64,000 nt of DNA from Alphaproteobacteria bacterium (lineage in GTDB: Bacteria > Pseudomonadota > Alphaproteobacteria > Caulobacterales > Hyphomonadaceae). The number at the start of each line of letters is the position of its first letter. The stretch's first letter is position 1. The translations under genes were made by a program, and so were the position numbers. The stretch covers positions 310,001-374,000 of the forward strand of contig JAAEZZ010000002.1 in NCBI GenBank assembly GCA_018222605.1. Reading direction: 5' to 3'. Under the pieces are notes generated by a model. It had not been told where the DNA came from and searched no databases. It was given only the letters and a program-made list of their open reading frames with translations. Of this stretch, positions 18,201-26,060 are shown piece after piece.

Positions 18201-19942
18201 CAATAGGTATCAGGTGCATCCTTTACCGGTTTCTCTACCGGTCGCACCGGATAGCCCGTCTCGAAATCGACATACAGCCCCATCTTTTCAAAGATCGGAA
18301 CACAGGCTGACAGTGGAATAGAGCCATTGCGGGCATAAATCTTGATACGGACCGTATCTTTTTCAGCATCTTCCCCGCGGAAAGCCCGTGCCAGGATAGG
18401 CTGCTCTGCTGTCAGGTCTGCCATGGCGGCAATGTCCAGCACCGCCTCTTCCGGACTGAAGGCCTCGCGATAGGCCGCATTGAAAGCCCCAATAAAAGTT
18501 CGTGCTCCCTTGTGAACCTCCTCTGGAAGAGACGCCCCCATCAGGGCGGTTCGAAAGCCTTGGTCCCAGGTGCGCGCAAGATTGGCGATGCGCTGCTCCA
18601 AGCCTTCAGTATCCGGCTCCGGATGGCCCTGATTCAACCAAATCTCGAAATGCACCCGCACCAGCGTCTCGGAATCAAAATACGGACGGAACCGTGTGAT
18701 GCGACCTTTGTAGGATTTCACCAACTCGTCCGTAATGCGCTGGCGCAGGGCCGTATCATAGGCTTCCCGCGCAACATAAACGATGGCCGTGACATAGCGG
18801 TCGAACTGGTCACGGCGAATGAACACGCGCGTGCGCGGACGGCCAATCAGGTGCAGCGCTCCCATGATGATCGGCCCCAGTACGCGCGATTGCGTCTGGA
18901 ACAGTTCATCGCGCGGCCAGGTCTCCAGCAGATTGGCAAGAGCCTTTTCTGTGTGGCCGCCCGGCGTGGCGCCAGAGGCCTGGATAATCTTGGCGACGCG
19001 GCGCCGGATGAACGGAATGGCGCGGGCCGGCTCATCATAGGCTTCTGCGGTAAACAGGCCCAGAAAGCGCACTTCGCCATTTACCCGTCCTTGTGCGTCA
19101 TATTTCTTGACGCCCACATAGTCGCACGCCACGCGGCGGTGCACGCGGCTCATCAGCGTAGACTTTGCAACAATCAGCGGGAACGGCTCGGCCAGCAAGG
19201 CGCCAATCTCCGGCGTCAACACTAGAGGCTCAGCCTCACGCGACAGGACGTTCAGATCCTCATCGCGCAGAAGGCCCAGATTGGAGCCCTCAACCATGAT
19301 CGGTTCTTCGGGCAGAACATGACCGTCCTGATCCGTCTCGAATTCATATTCGCGGCAGCCCAGGAAGACGAAATGTTCCTTGGACAGCCATTTCAGGAAG
19401 GCAACGGCCTCTTCGCGGTCTGCCGGTTTGAGATGGTCAAGCTCTGCCACGCGCTCCACTTCGGATTTCATGCGCTGGCGCATCGCTTCGAAATCAGCCA
19501 CCACGAGCGCGTTGTCAGTCAGCGCCCGGCGGGCACCGGCCTCAAGGCGCTTGGCCTCGTCGGCGGTCAGCATCGGCAGGTGCACCTGGATGACCGAAAT
19601 CATCTGCCCTTCCCCTGTCCGCACAATCGGGTGGAACAAGGTGCGCACTTCAAAGCCCTGCGCCGCACATTCACCGAGCAGGGAGTCGACGAGGAAAGGC
19701 ATGTCCGGCCCGACAGCTTCCAGGATGGAGCGCGACAGGCTGCCCTCTGCGCCCTGTGCATCCAGCAGGATGCGGACATCCTGTTTGCCAGGCTCAGACT
19801 GCTCTGCCCAGGCCCACAACTCACGCGCCAAGACGTTCAAGTCCTGGCCGGTCAGGCCGCTCAGGTCTTCATGACCTGACTCCCTGTGAATCTGCTCTGA
19901 TACCTGCTCGACAGGAGCGGCTGGGGCGGTTGTGACTGTCAT
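15218..19942 (-). CDS. NAD-specific glutamate dehydrogenase, large (about 180 kDa) class
   Basis: 1,574-residue enzyme that oxidatively deaminates glutamate to 2-oxoglutarate and ammonia, the large NAD-dependent class of Caulobacter, Pseudomonas and Streptomyces. A long N-terminal regulatory part (ACT-like regions, roughly 1-700) precedes the catalytic core: LRFGPVARGGLRWSDR near 830, the substrate lysine region VPVGSKGGFYPKQ near 865-880, then VIGVGDMSGDVFGNGMLLS near 1010. The C-terminal segment (about 1250-1574) is helical. The ATG at 19,942 is preferred; a TTG six codons upstream also fits. The 400-base region upstream carries a candidate operator and hairpins. Confidence 0.95.
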   Translation of the reverse strand: MTVTTAPAAPVEQVSEQIHRESGHEDLSGLTGQDLNVLARELWAWAEQSEPGKQDVRILLDAQGAEGSLSRSILEAVGPDMPFLVDSLLGECAAQGFEVRTLFHPIVRTGEGQMISVIQVHLPMLTADEAKRLEAGARRALTDNALVVADFEAMRQRMKSEVERVAELDHLKPADREEAVAFLKWLSKEHFVFLGCREYEFETDQDGHVLPEEPIMVEGSNLGLLRDEDLNVLSREAEPLVLTPEIGALLAEPFPLIVAKSTLMSRVHRRVACDYVGVKKYDAQGRVNGEVRFLGLFTAEAYDEPARAIPFIRRRVAKIIQASGATPGGHTEKALANLLETWPRDELFQTQSRVLGPIIMGALHLIGRPRTRVFIRRDQFDRYVTAIVYVAREAYDTALRQRITDELVKSYKGRITRFRPYFDSETLVRVHFEIWLNQGHPEPDTEGLEQRIANLARTWDQGFRTALMGASLPEEVHKGARTFIGAFNAAYREAFSPEEAVLDIAAMADLTAEQPILARAFRGEDAEKDTVRIKIYARNGSIPLSACVPIFEKMGLYVDFETGYPVRPVEKPVKDAPDTYWIHDLSMRTASGAPLLIEDIRNALEDAFVSVWGGRAENDGFNRLVLSAGMNWREAALIRTLAGYRRQSGMEQPQDVQETALASHPEIARLLLDMFDVRFDPSLDLTLEARAEKAKALRGDIEDALRSVSALADDQVLRRLADLIPAVQRTNYYQTREDGAAHDFISLKIASREVEDLPEPKPYREIFMSSPQVEGVHLRFGPVARGGLRWSDRASDYRTEVLGLVKAQQVKNAVIVPVGSKGGFYPKQLADRSDRNAWFESGRDAYKEFIRSLLGLTDNLVHGDVVHPANTVIWDGEDPYLVVAADKGTATFSDTANAISEEMGHWLGDAFASGGSAGYDHKKMGITARGGWEAVKRHFREVGRDIQTEPFTVIGVGDMSGDVFGNGMLLSPEIRLVAAFNHMHIFIDPEPDDAARNLSERERLFNKQGSSWADYDMSLISEGGGVFERSAKSIHLTDQIKALTGLAKDAVTPDELIHALLKSQADLLWFGGIGTYVKAAHESHAHAGDRSNDAIRVDANDLKVKVIGEGANLGMTQAARIEFALSGGRVNTDAIDNSAGVDSSDHEVNIKILAAEAIRLGQLKSEDRNALLAEMTDDVAALVLRHNYNQTFALTLAEATATYDHDALERLMVYLEGRGVLNRELEVLPDTGEMKVRAENGQALTRPELAVLLAWSKITLFDDIVASDIPDDPYFEQVLKGYFPSPIDGYDEAMQNHRLKREIIATIIANRVIDMAGPVALLRLREVSNADNVAVTRGLAAAHAVLHFDSFQKEVDALDNAVPAEVQTDLRLLASSAMMEAAVWFARTYPTLRVGEMVAKTETPLNEFKAALASIHSPFPAARIERTARGLMKRGAPEDLARWASAMGHFAQGLLVVDMAEGKPYGVKEAGEAFYIIGDQLRIDRLRSSAREGLKKGGYWDRVAGRRQISELVRMQAEAAEKALDMGGAHQWLEERNEARKVLLQELAALGKDRTWTFARFALAADAVRQFMRG

Positions 19943-20341
19943 GGGAAAATGTGCTCGCAAGAGATCTAAACGATGCCCCCTCCCTTACCCCGCTAAACCC
20001 GCAAGGACAACCGAGAGGTTACAAATGAAACCGGTTTAGACCGAAGGAAAGGCGCTTGACTGATAGTCCTATCAGATTAGTAAGGGCACTCAGACCTTAC
20101 CCCCGAAATAAGCGGACCCGCCGAACGGGGACGTGTCCGGCGGGCCCTACAGGCCGATTCCGCAGGCTGGGTGGGGGGACGCACGCGGAGGGCCTGATTG
20201 GATAATGTGGTGTCGCGGCAAGGAAGAGCAAGCCCTTGGCCCGGCCGCAAGGATTACATTTCAGTGATGTCTGAGTCCCAATCCGAAACTCTTGATCATG
20301 AGTCGAGTTTCAATTGCCACGAAACGGCAAAATCCTCCACT
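19943..20341. other. 400-base intergenic region with dyad and tandem hairpins, no gene seen
   Basis: Between gdh (minus) and the AI-2E permease gene (minus). Contents from left: the gdh leader; TTGACT at 20,056-20,061 joined to a perfect dyad CTGATAG-TC-CTATCAG (20,060-20,075); then stem-loops at 20,117-20,144 (CCCGCCG/CGGCGGG), 20,150-20,196 (CAGGCC/GGCCTG plus CCGC/GCGG) and 20,215-20,248 (GCGGCAAGG against CCTTG...GCCGC), and an inverted repeat GAAACTC/GAGTTTC at 20,285-20,311. There is no reading frame above 60 codons unique to it. It could be a long structured gdh leader on the minus strand or a small RNA on the plus strand. No known RNA family is recognised. Confidence 0.5.
20056..20075. 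promoter_or_regulatory. Candidate operator dyad CTGATAG-TC-CTATCAG
   Basis: A perfect 7-2-7 inverted repeat at 20,060-20,075 overlaps the end of TTGACT (20,056-20,061). This size and symmetry suit a TetR/MarR-type dimeric repressor overlapping a promoter element. It lies about 118 bases upstream of the gdh start. The -10 that should pair with the TTGACT on the plus strand is poor (TAGTAA at 20,078-20,083). Regulator unknown. Confidence 0.4.
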
Positions 20342-21451
20342 CTATAACGCAGCTTCACTGCTATCTTCGACGTCTGGCTTAACGCCTTTTCCCTGTGGGT
20401 TGCCGTCCGCTGAAAGCAGAATCGCGATCCAGCGCGTACTCGGTGATTGCGCAAACAGTATCATCATCAACACAGTCAGCGGGGCCGACAAGAACATTCC
20501 GGGGATGCCCCACAGCGCGCCCCATATGGCCAGCGACAGCAGTACGACGAGTGCAGAAAGATTGAGGGATTCGCCCATCATGCGCGGCTGGATGAAGTTT
20601 CCGATCGAGAATTGCCAGAAACTCACCATCGCAAACACAATCGCGGCGTAGATATAGCTGTCCTGCGGCGGCGTTCCCGGCACCCAGCCTGGAAGATCTG
20701 GCTGCACCAGAGCAAACAGAGGCGGCACAAGGGCGGCGACGATTGAGCCAACAGTCGGAATGTAATTCAGCACGAAGATCAGCGCCGACAGGAACAGCGC
20801 ATTCTTCACGCCCAGCGCCAGAAGCGAGACATATGTCAGCACCGTGATCAGTGCAGAAATCACGGTCTGGGTCCACAAATAGACCTCAATGCTCTGGCGC
20901 GCCTCATCGCCGATCTCGCGCACCTGATGGCGGGTCTCAAAGCCGGGGAAGATATTGTCCAGTTTCCGCGTCCATGACGGCTGGGCGAAAAACAGGAAGG
21001 CGACATAGATCAGGATCAACACCAGATCGCCGGAAAGGTCTCCCGTCGCATTGGCAATCGTCGCAAAGAAGCGCTGGCCGGTCTCATTGAACAACAGCTC
21101 CTGTAGGGTCGGAGCGTTCGCCATGTGCAACAGGCCGTACACATCCCCGATCATGTCATTGATCCGGGTTTCATACTCGCCCCCGTCTCGCCCGAACTCG
21201 GCAATGCCATTGGCCATCAGCGCGAGGAATCCGAAAAATCCACCCAGCACGCTGAGAATGGCGATGGCCCGTGCCAGGCCGATCTTGATTGTGCGGGACC
21301 AGTTGTCGATGACAGAGGCAAAGCCCTCGATCACCAGAAACAGGAAAACCGCTAGAGCAAACGGGGCGAGTATGCCGCGCCCATAATACAGGAGGGTGAT
21401 GATCACGCCCGTGGCGACAATCCAGATTCCCACTTTGGATGCTCTGTCCAT
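20342..21451 (-). CDS. AI-2E family transporter (PerM-like permease)
   Basis: 369-residue inner-membrane protein of the AI-2E/PerM family. Paired hydrophobic helices occur at the N-terminus (about 8-50), a central soluble section (about 75-190) follows, and the conserved C-terminal membrane block begins near FILNYIPTVGSIVAALVPP (about 233-250) and continues to GKPF-like helices ending near SAPLTVLMMILFA. Members export varied small molecules or act in sodium-proton exchange; the substrate here is not readable. The ATG at 21,451 has GGAG five bases ahead, better than the ATG four codons upstream. Confidence 0.88.
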   Translation of the reverse strand: MDRASKVGIWIVATGVIITLLYYGRGILAPFALAVFLFLVIEGFASVIDNWSRTIKIGLARAIAILSVLGGFFGFLALMANGIAEFGRDGGEYETRINDMIGDVYGLLHMANAPTLQELLFNETGQRFFATIANATGDLSGDLVLILIYVAFLFFAQPSWTRKLDNIFPGFETRHQVREIGDEARQSIEVYLWTQTVISALITVLTYVSLLALGVKNALFLSALIFVLNYIPTVGSIVAALVPPLFALVQPDLPGWVPGTPPQDSYIYAAIVFAMVSFWQFSIGNFIQPRMMGESLNLSALVVLLSLAIWGALWGIPGMFLSAPLTVLMMILFAQSPSTRWIAILLSADGNPQGKGVKPDVEDSSEAAL

Positions 21452-21591
21452 ACCCGCTCCCATATCTTCAGGTGCACGGTGATCGCAGCCTTATCCTCCG
21501 TCAAGGTCCGGCTGCGCAATGCACAGCCGGACTCTTGCCGAATCCGCTGAATTCACTAGCGTTCGCAGGCGAATGAACTGAAGGGGCAAGC

Positions 21592-23118
21592 ATGACGGAC
21601 TCCATCTTTATCGGCGGGGCAGATGCAGAGGGCACAGGCACGCCGAATGTGGCGCAGGAATTGTTGCTGAAGATCGCCAACCGGCACGGCATCGTCGCTG
21701 GCGCGACCGGCACCGGCAAGACTGTTACGCTGCAAATCCTGGCGCAGGGCTTTTCCGATGCGGGCGTCCCGGTCTTCTGCGCCGATGTGAAGGGAGACCT
21801 GTCCGGCATCTGTGTCCCCGGCAGCAAGGATCACAAGCTGCACGACAAGCTGGTCTCCCGAGCCGAAAAGATCGGCCTTGAGAATTATGAATACAAAAGT
21901 TCGCCCACCGTGTTCTGGGATCTGTTCGGGGAGAACGGTCACCCGGTCCGCACGACAATCTCCGAAATGGGCCCCCTACTCCTCTCCCGCCTGATGGGTC
22001 TGACCGAGGCGCAGGAAGGCGTGCTGACAATTGCCTTCGAATATGCCGACGACAACAATCTGCTGCTGCTGGACCTGAAAGACCTGCGCAAGCTGCTCGT
22101 CCATATGAGCGACAAGGAAATCCGCGCGGAACTGAGCCAGCAATATGGCAATATCGCCTCCTCTTCTCTCGGCGCGGTGCAGCGCAATCTGCTTGTACTG
22201 GAACGCGAGGGCGCAGACTTCTTCTTCGGCGAACCGGCGCTTGAGCTGTCAGACATGATGCGCACCACGACGGATGGCCTCGGCATCGTCAATGTGCTGG
22301 ACGCCACGCGCCTCATCAACAGCCCGAAACTCTATTCCACCTTCCTGCTCTGGCTCCTGTCGGAACTGTTCGAACAGCTGCCGGAAGTGGGCGATCCGGA
22401 AAAACCGAAGCTCGTCTTCTTCTTCGACGAGGCTCATCTCCTGTTCGATGACGCGCCGGACGCGCTGTTGCAAAAGATCGAACAGGTTGTGCGCCTGATC
22501 CGCTCCAAAGGCGTCGGCGTTTTCTTTGTCACACAGAACCCGCGCGACCTGCCGGAAAGCGTGCTGGCGCAGCTCGGCAACCGTATCCAGCACGCCTTGC
22601 GCGCCTACACGCCGTCGGAGCGCAAGGGCGTGCGCGCGGCAGCGGACTCTTTCCGCACAAACGAGTCCTTCGACACAGAGGAAGTGATCACCCAGCTCGG
22701 TGTCGGCGAGGCCCTCGTCTCGACGCTGGATGCCAAGGGCGCGCCGAGCATCGTTCAGTGGACGGTTGTTCGCCCGCCTGCCTCCCGTCTCGGTCCGGCG
22801 ACAGAGACAGAACGCCGCCAGGTTCAGGCCGCCAGCCCCGTCGCCGGCAAGTATGACACATCCATTGACCGCGAGTCCGCCTATGAAGTGCTTGAGGCCA
22901 AAGAGGCCAAGGCCGCCAAGCAGGCAGAAGAGCTCGCCAAGAAGGAAGCCAAAGCCAAGGCCGAACTTGAGAAGAAGAAAAAACGCACGACCAGCACCCG
23001 CAGCCGCTCACGCCGGATGAGTTCACTGGAAAAGGCCGGCAACCAGGCCGCCCGCACAGCCAGCCGCGAAATCGTCCGCTACGTTCTGCGCGGTATCTTC
23101 GGCAATCTGAAACGCTGA
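21592..23118 (+). CDS. HerA-like ATPase, DUF853 family
   Basis: 508-residue cytosolic P-loop NTPase. Walker A is GATGTGKT (about 37-44), Walker B is LVFFFDEAHLLFDD (about 274-287), and the arginine-rich sensor region VTQNPRDLPESVLAQLGNRI follows. The layout is that of DUF853 (YjgR of E. coli), a HerA/FtsK-related motor whose function is not settled. The last 80 residues are a Lys/Ala/Glu-rich, probably helical stretch (KEAKAAKQAEELAKKEAKAK) and a basic SRSRSRR segment, a likely nucleic-acid or membrane contact. AAGGGG lies just before the ATG. Confidence 0.9.
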   Translation: MTDSIFIGGADAEGTGTPNVAQELLLKIANRHGIVAGATGTGKTVTLQILAQGFSDAGVPVFCADVKGDLSGICVPGSKDHKLHDKLVSRAEKIGLENYEYKSSPTVFWDLFGENGHPVRTTISEMGPLLLSRLMGLTEAQEGVLTIAFEYADDNNLLLLDLKDLRKLLVHMSDKEIRAELSQQYGNIASSSLGAVQRNLLVLEREGADFFFGEPALELSDMMRTTTDGLGIVNVLDATRLINSPKLYSTFLLWLLSELFEQLPEVGDPEKPKLVFFFDEAHLLFDDAPDALLQKIEQVVRLIRSKGVGVFFVTQNPRDLPESVLAQLGNRIQHALRAYTPSERKGVRAAADSFRTNESFDTEEVITQLGVGEALVSTLDAKGAPSIVQWTVVRPPASRLGPATETERRQVQAASPVAGKYDTSIDRESAYEVLEAKEAKAAKQAEELAKKEAKAKAELEKKKKRTTSTRSRSRRMSSLEKAGNQAARTASREIVRYVLRGIFGNLKR

Positions 23119-23151
23119 GGCGCTGAAACGCAGGATGAAGCGGGCTGCCGC

Positions 23152-24072
23152 CTAGTTCGGCAGGCGGCCATTCCCGTTGGGGCTGTCCTCGTCCTCATCG
23201 TCGGCATAGGCGAGGTCGTCCTCCAAACCCTTGTCTTCCGGCAAATCCACCTCGTCTTCCATCTCGCTTTCGATTGCCCGTTCTTCTTCGGCGTAGGATT
23301 CAGCCTCGTCGGCGATGTCTTCATCGTGCAGGTCCTCGACCTCATCCTCGGCGTCCAGCTCCATGACCTCCGGCTTAGGCTTGCGCCGCTTCCAGAATGG
23401 CGCATGGGGGTCAGCCTTTCGGTCATACTGCATGCTGTAATATTCATGGGCCGTATGGGTCAGTGGCCGTGGCGTCAGGTGCAGGCCATACTGGCGCAGG
23501 CGTTCTACCACTTCATCGCGCAGATGCATGCCGGGCAGCAGGTTTGCGGCAAAGCCATGCCCCTTCATCCAGTCCCGCACATGCCAGCTGCGCACCGTGC
23601 CCGCTTCCGACGGGCGCGCACCACCATGTTCTTCCCACATATAAAGCGTCGCGATGCCATTGATCGTCGCGTCCATGGCATCGTCCAGCGCATAGGTCAG
23701 GTCCCGCTTCTGGGCGAGCGCCGCCCGCAGCGCCATCTTGCGCGCTTCGAGCTCCTGATAGGTCGCGCCGATCACAGCAATCGCATTGCGGTTCGTACGG
23801 ATCAGGGAGGCGTTTACGCCGTCCAGCTGTGGGTGGCGCACGGGCAACAACACATCCGGGCCGGCTTCCTGCGTTTCAGAAATCTGGGCAATCTCATTGA
23901 CCATGCGCTGCAGATTAATGCGCATCTCGTGGCTTACACCATCCAGCGCCGAAATCGCGCCATCGCGCTCTTCTTCCCGAAGGCGCCACAATTGCCAGGC
24001 AATCAGCAACGCCGCCGCGATCAGCAGCATCAGGCCGCCGGTGAAAAAACCGTAGAATTGCGTTTCACTCAT
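23152..24072 (-). CDS. Membrane-anchored protein with acidic tail, unknown
   Basis: 306 residues. One N-terminal membrane helix (about 8-28) is followed by a charged coiled-coil-like section (about 30-75), a central region, and an Asp/Glu-rich C-terminus of about 70 residues (from VMELDAEDE to DEDEDS). No family recognised. The ATG at 24,072 follows GGGGA at a reasonable distance; upstream in-frame ATGs add no recognisable sequence. About 55 bases upstream is TTAA-CTGAAGA-TAAA (24,127-24,141), one base from a full CtrA box. Confidence 0.6.
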   Translation of the reverse strand: MSETQFYGFFTGGLMLLIAAALLIAWQLWRLREEERDGAISALDGVSHEMRINLQRMVNEIAQISETQEAGPDVLLPVRHPQLDGVNASLIRTNRNAIAVIGATYQELEARKMALRAALAQKRDLTYALDDAMDATINGIATLYMWEEHGGARPSEAGTVRSWHVRDWMKGHGFAANLLPGMHLRDEVVERLRQYGLHLTPRPLTHTAHEYYSMQYDRKADPHAPFWKRRKPKPEVMELDAEDEVEDLHDEDIADEAESYAEEERAIESEMEDEVDLPEDKGLEDDLAYADDEDEDSPNGNGRLPN

Positions 24073-24150
24073 TCTGAGATCCCCTGAACGCATTTCCGGC
24101 GTTGCGCCACCCCCGCGCGACAACCGGTTAACTGAAGATAAACCTTACCC

Positions 24151-25023
24151 TCAGAGCGCCCGGCCTGCAATCACCTGCAATTTTTCCACAAAATCAGGGT
24201 CGCGCGCATCCGGAGCCGTGATCAGGGCGTAGTCCAGGCACGTATCGGTGCCATTCGGATCGGGTGTACGCTCCGTTCCGGACAGTCTTTCTGCCAGCTT
24301 CACAACGGCCTTGCGCGCAATTGCGCTGTTCTGGCGCATGATCTCCAGCACATTGGTGACAGACACAGCTTCGGTCTCTTCCCGCCAGCAATCATAATCC
24401 GTCACCATGCACAGGATGGCGTAGGGTAGCTCAGCTTCACGGGCCAGCTTAGCCTCCGGCATCGCCGTCATACCAATCACATCACAGCCCCATTGCCGAT
24501 AGAGCCTGGATTCCGCCAGAGATGAGAATTGCGGGCCTTCCATGGCAATATAGGTACCGCCCCGATGCAGCGTCGCACCGGAGGCTTCCACGGCCTCTGC
24601 GGCCAGTTCCGACAGGCGCGGACACACGGGATGCGCCATCGAGACATGCGCCACCATGCCAGCGCCAAAGAAGGTCTTGTCTCGCGCAAAAGTGCGGTCA
24701 ATGAACTGGTCGGCCGCCACGAAATGGCCGGGCGCATAGTCCTCCTTCAGGCTGCCACAGGCAGAGATGGAGAGAATGTCCGTCACACCAGCGGCTTTCA
24801 GCGCGGCGATGTTTGCCCGGTATGGCACTTCGGTCGGCGTCAGGCGGTGGCCCTTGCCATGGCGCGGCAGGAAGACCAGCTCCACCTCCCCTATCCGGCC
24901 GCGCACCAGCGCATCGGACGGCGCGCCCCAGGGCGTCTCCACCTTCTCCTCGCGGCGGTCTTCCAGACCATCAATTTCGTACAGGCCGGATCCGCCAATG
25001 ATGCCGAGGGTCCATTTGCTCAT
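24151..25023 (-). CDS. mtnP: S-methyl-5'-thioadenosine phosphorylase
   Basis: 290-residue cytosolic phosphorylase that splits 5'-methylthioadenosine into adenine and methylthioribose-1-phosphate for methionine salvage. Marks of the MTAP/PNP family: the phosphate loop IGGSGLYEIDG (about 9-19), FLPRHGKGHRLTPTEVPYRAN (read about 52-72), the base-site NISACGSL, and AMEGPQFSSLAESRLYR with the catalytic Met-Glu-Gly-Pro near 187. GGGAG lies six bases before the ATG. No other methionine-salvage genes are visible in the window. Confidence 0.95.
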   Translation of the reverse strand: MSKWTLGIIGGSGLYEIDGLEDRREEKVETPWGAPSDALVRGRIGEVELVFLPRHGKGHRLTPTEVPYRANIAALKAAGVTDILSISACGSLKEDYAPGHFVAADQFIDRTFARDKTFFGAGMVAHVSMAHPVCPRLSELAAEAVEASGATLHRGGTYIAMEGPQFSSLAESRLYRQWGCDVIGMTAMPEAKLAREAELPYAILCMVTDYDCWREETEAVSVTNVLEIMRQNSAIARKAVVKLAERLSGTERTPDPNGTDTCLDYALITAPDARDPDFVEKLQVIAGRAL

Positions 25024-25041
25024 GCGTGACTCCCAAAACTG

Positions 25042-25075
25042 AAAACCCCGCCCTTGGATCAGCCAGGAGCGGGGT
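25042..25075 (-). terminator. Intrinsic terminator of the petABC operon
   Basis: On the minus strand a GC-rich stem CCCCGC...GCGGGG with an inner CCTGG/CCAAGG helix and a five-base loop is followed by TTTTC. It sits 27 bases after the petC stop and before mtnP, so it ends the bc1 operon. Confidence 0.8.
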
Positions 25076-25101
25076 CGTCAATTCAAAGAGATGTCAGAAG
25101 C

Positions 25102-26043
25102 CTAGTGCTCTACATTCCGCCAGATGCGCTTGTAGGAGAACCAGAGCAGAATGGTCAGAATGCCCAGATAGACCATGACGGCCAGGCCCAGGGATTTGCG
25201 CTTGGTCTGCTTCGGTTCACCGGCCCAGGCCAGGAACTGCGCCACATCATGCGCCATCTGCTCAACTGTTGCCGGTGTTCCGTCAGTGAACTCTACACGG
25301 CCTTCGATCAGCTGCGGCGGCATTGCCAGGAAGCCACCCGGAGGGGCGTGACGCGGATCACCCAAATAGTTCGGCGTCGTGTCGCCAGCCATGTACGGGT
25401 TGTAGTACTGGCCCGGATTGACCTTCAGCAGGCCTTCGGCGTGCTCTTCACCATGACCGCCCAGTTTGGACATGTCGATATAGCTGACCGTTTCACCATC
25501 GACTTCGCGCTCAACAAACGCGTCCTGATCCGGATAGCCTGATAGCAGGCTGTAGATATAGGAAGCGCCGCCATGGCGAGCCTTCGTGATGACGGATAGG
25601 TCCGGCGGGGCCGCACCATTGTTCGCGGCGCGTGCTGCGTTGACGTTCGGATACGGGCTGCGGAACGTGTCCGCAGGCGTGGCCGGACGATAGTCAAACT
25701 CACCAATATCGTTCGGCGTCGGGCTCAGAATCTCGTTCTGGGCAGCCAGCGCCTTCACATAAGGGTTGTCGTTCGGGTTCGGATACTCCGGATCGTAGAA
25801 CGGACCACCCGGCTCACCCAGATTGCGGTAGCTCATCAGCTTCATGGAGTGACAGGAAGAACAGACTTCCTTGTACACCTGATAGCCACGTTGCAGCGAT
25901 GCCTGGTCAAACTGGCCCGTGACGCCTTCGAACGGCCAGCCGTCCTCCGGTGCATGCGGGTGCTTGGCATCGCCAGCAGCATGCGCCGATGCGGCGAGCA
26001 CGAGACCGGCAAGACCGGCGGTGAAGATACGGAACGCTTTCAT
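25102..26043 (-). CDS. petC: Cytochrome c1 of the bc1 complex
   Basis: 313-residue periplasmic haem protein that carries electrons from the Rieske centre to cytochrome c. A cleavable signal peptide (about 1-22, ending AHAAG), the c-type haem site CSSCH near 60-64, the sixth-ligand Met in the MPPQLIEGRVEF region near 240, and a single C-terminal anchor helix (about 287-305) followed by KRIWRNVEH are all seen. It is the last gene of petABC; its ATG lies 18 bases after the petB stop, with GGGGA close by. Confidence 0.96.
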   Translation of the reverse strand: MKAFRIFTAGLAGLVLAASAHAAGDAKHPHAPEDGWPFEGVTGQFDQASLQRGYQVYKEVCSSCHSMKLMSYRNLGEPGGPFYDPEYPNPNDNPYVKALAAQNEILSPTPNDIGEFDYRPATPADTFRSPYPNVNAARAANNGAAPPDLSVITKARHGGASYIYSLLSGYPDQDAFVEREVDGETVSYIDMSKLGGHGEEHAEGLLKVNPGQYYNPYMAGDTTPNYLGDPRHAPPGGFLAMPPQLIEGRVEFTDGTPATVEQMAHDVAQFLAWAGEPKQTKRKSLGLAVMVYLGILTILLWFSYKRIWRNVEH

Positions 26044-26060
26044 GATTTCCCCAAAGCTCC

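Noticed and set aside
20267-20347. 26-codon plus-strand frame starting ATG TCT GAG
   Set aside because: Short, no Shine-Dalgarno, no family; lies in the structured intergenic region and may be chance.
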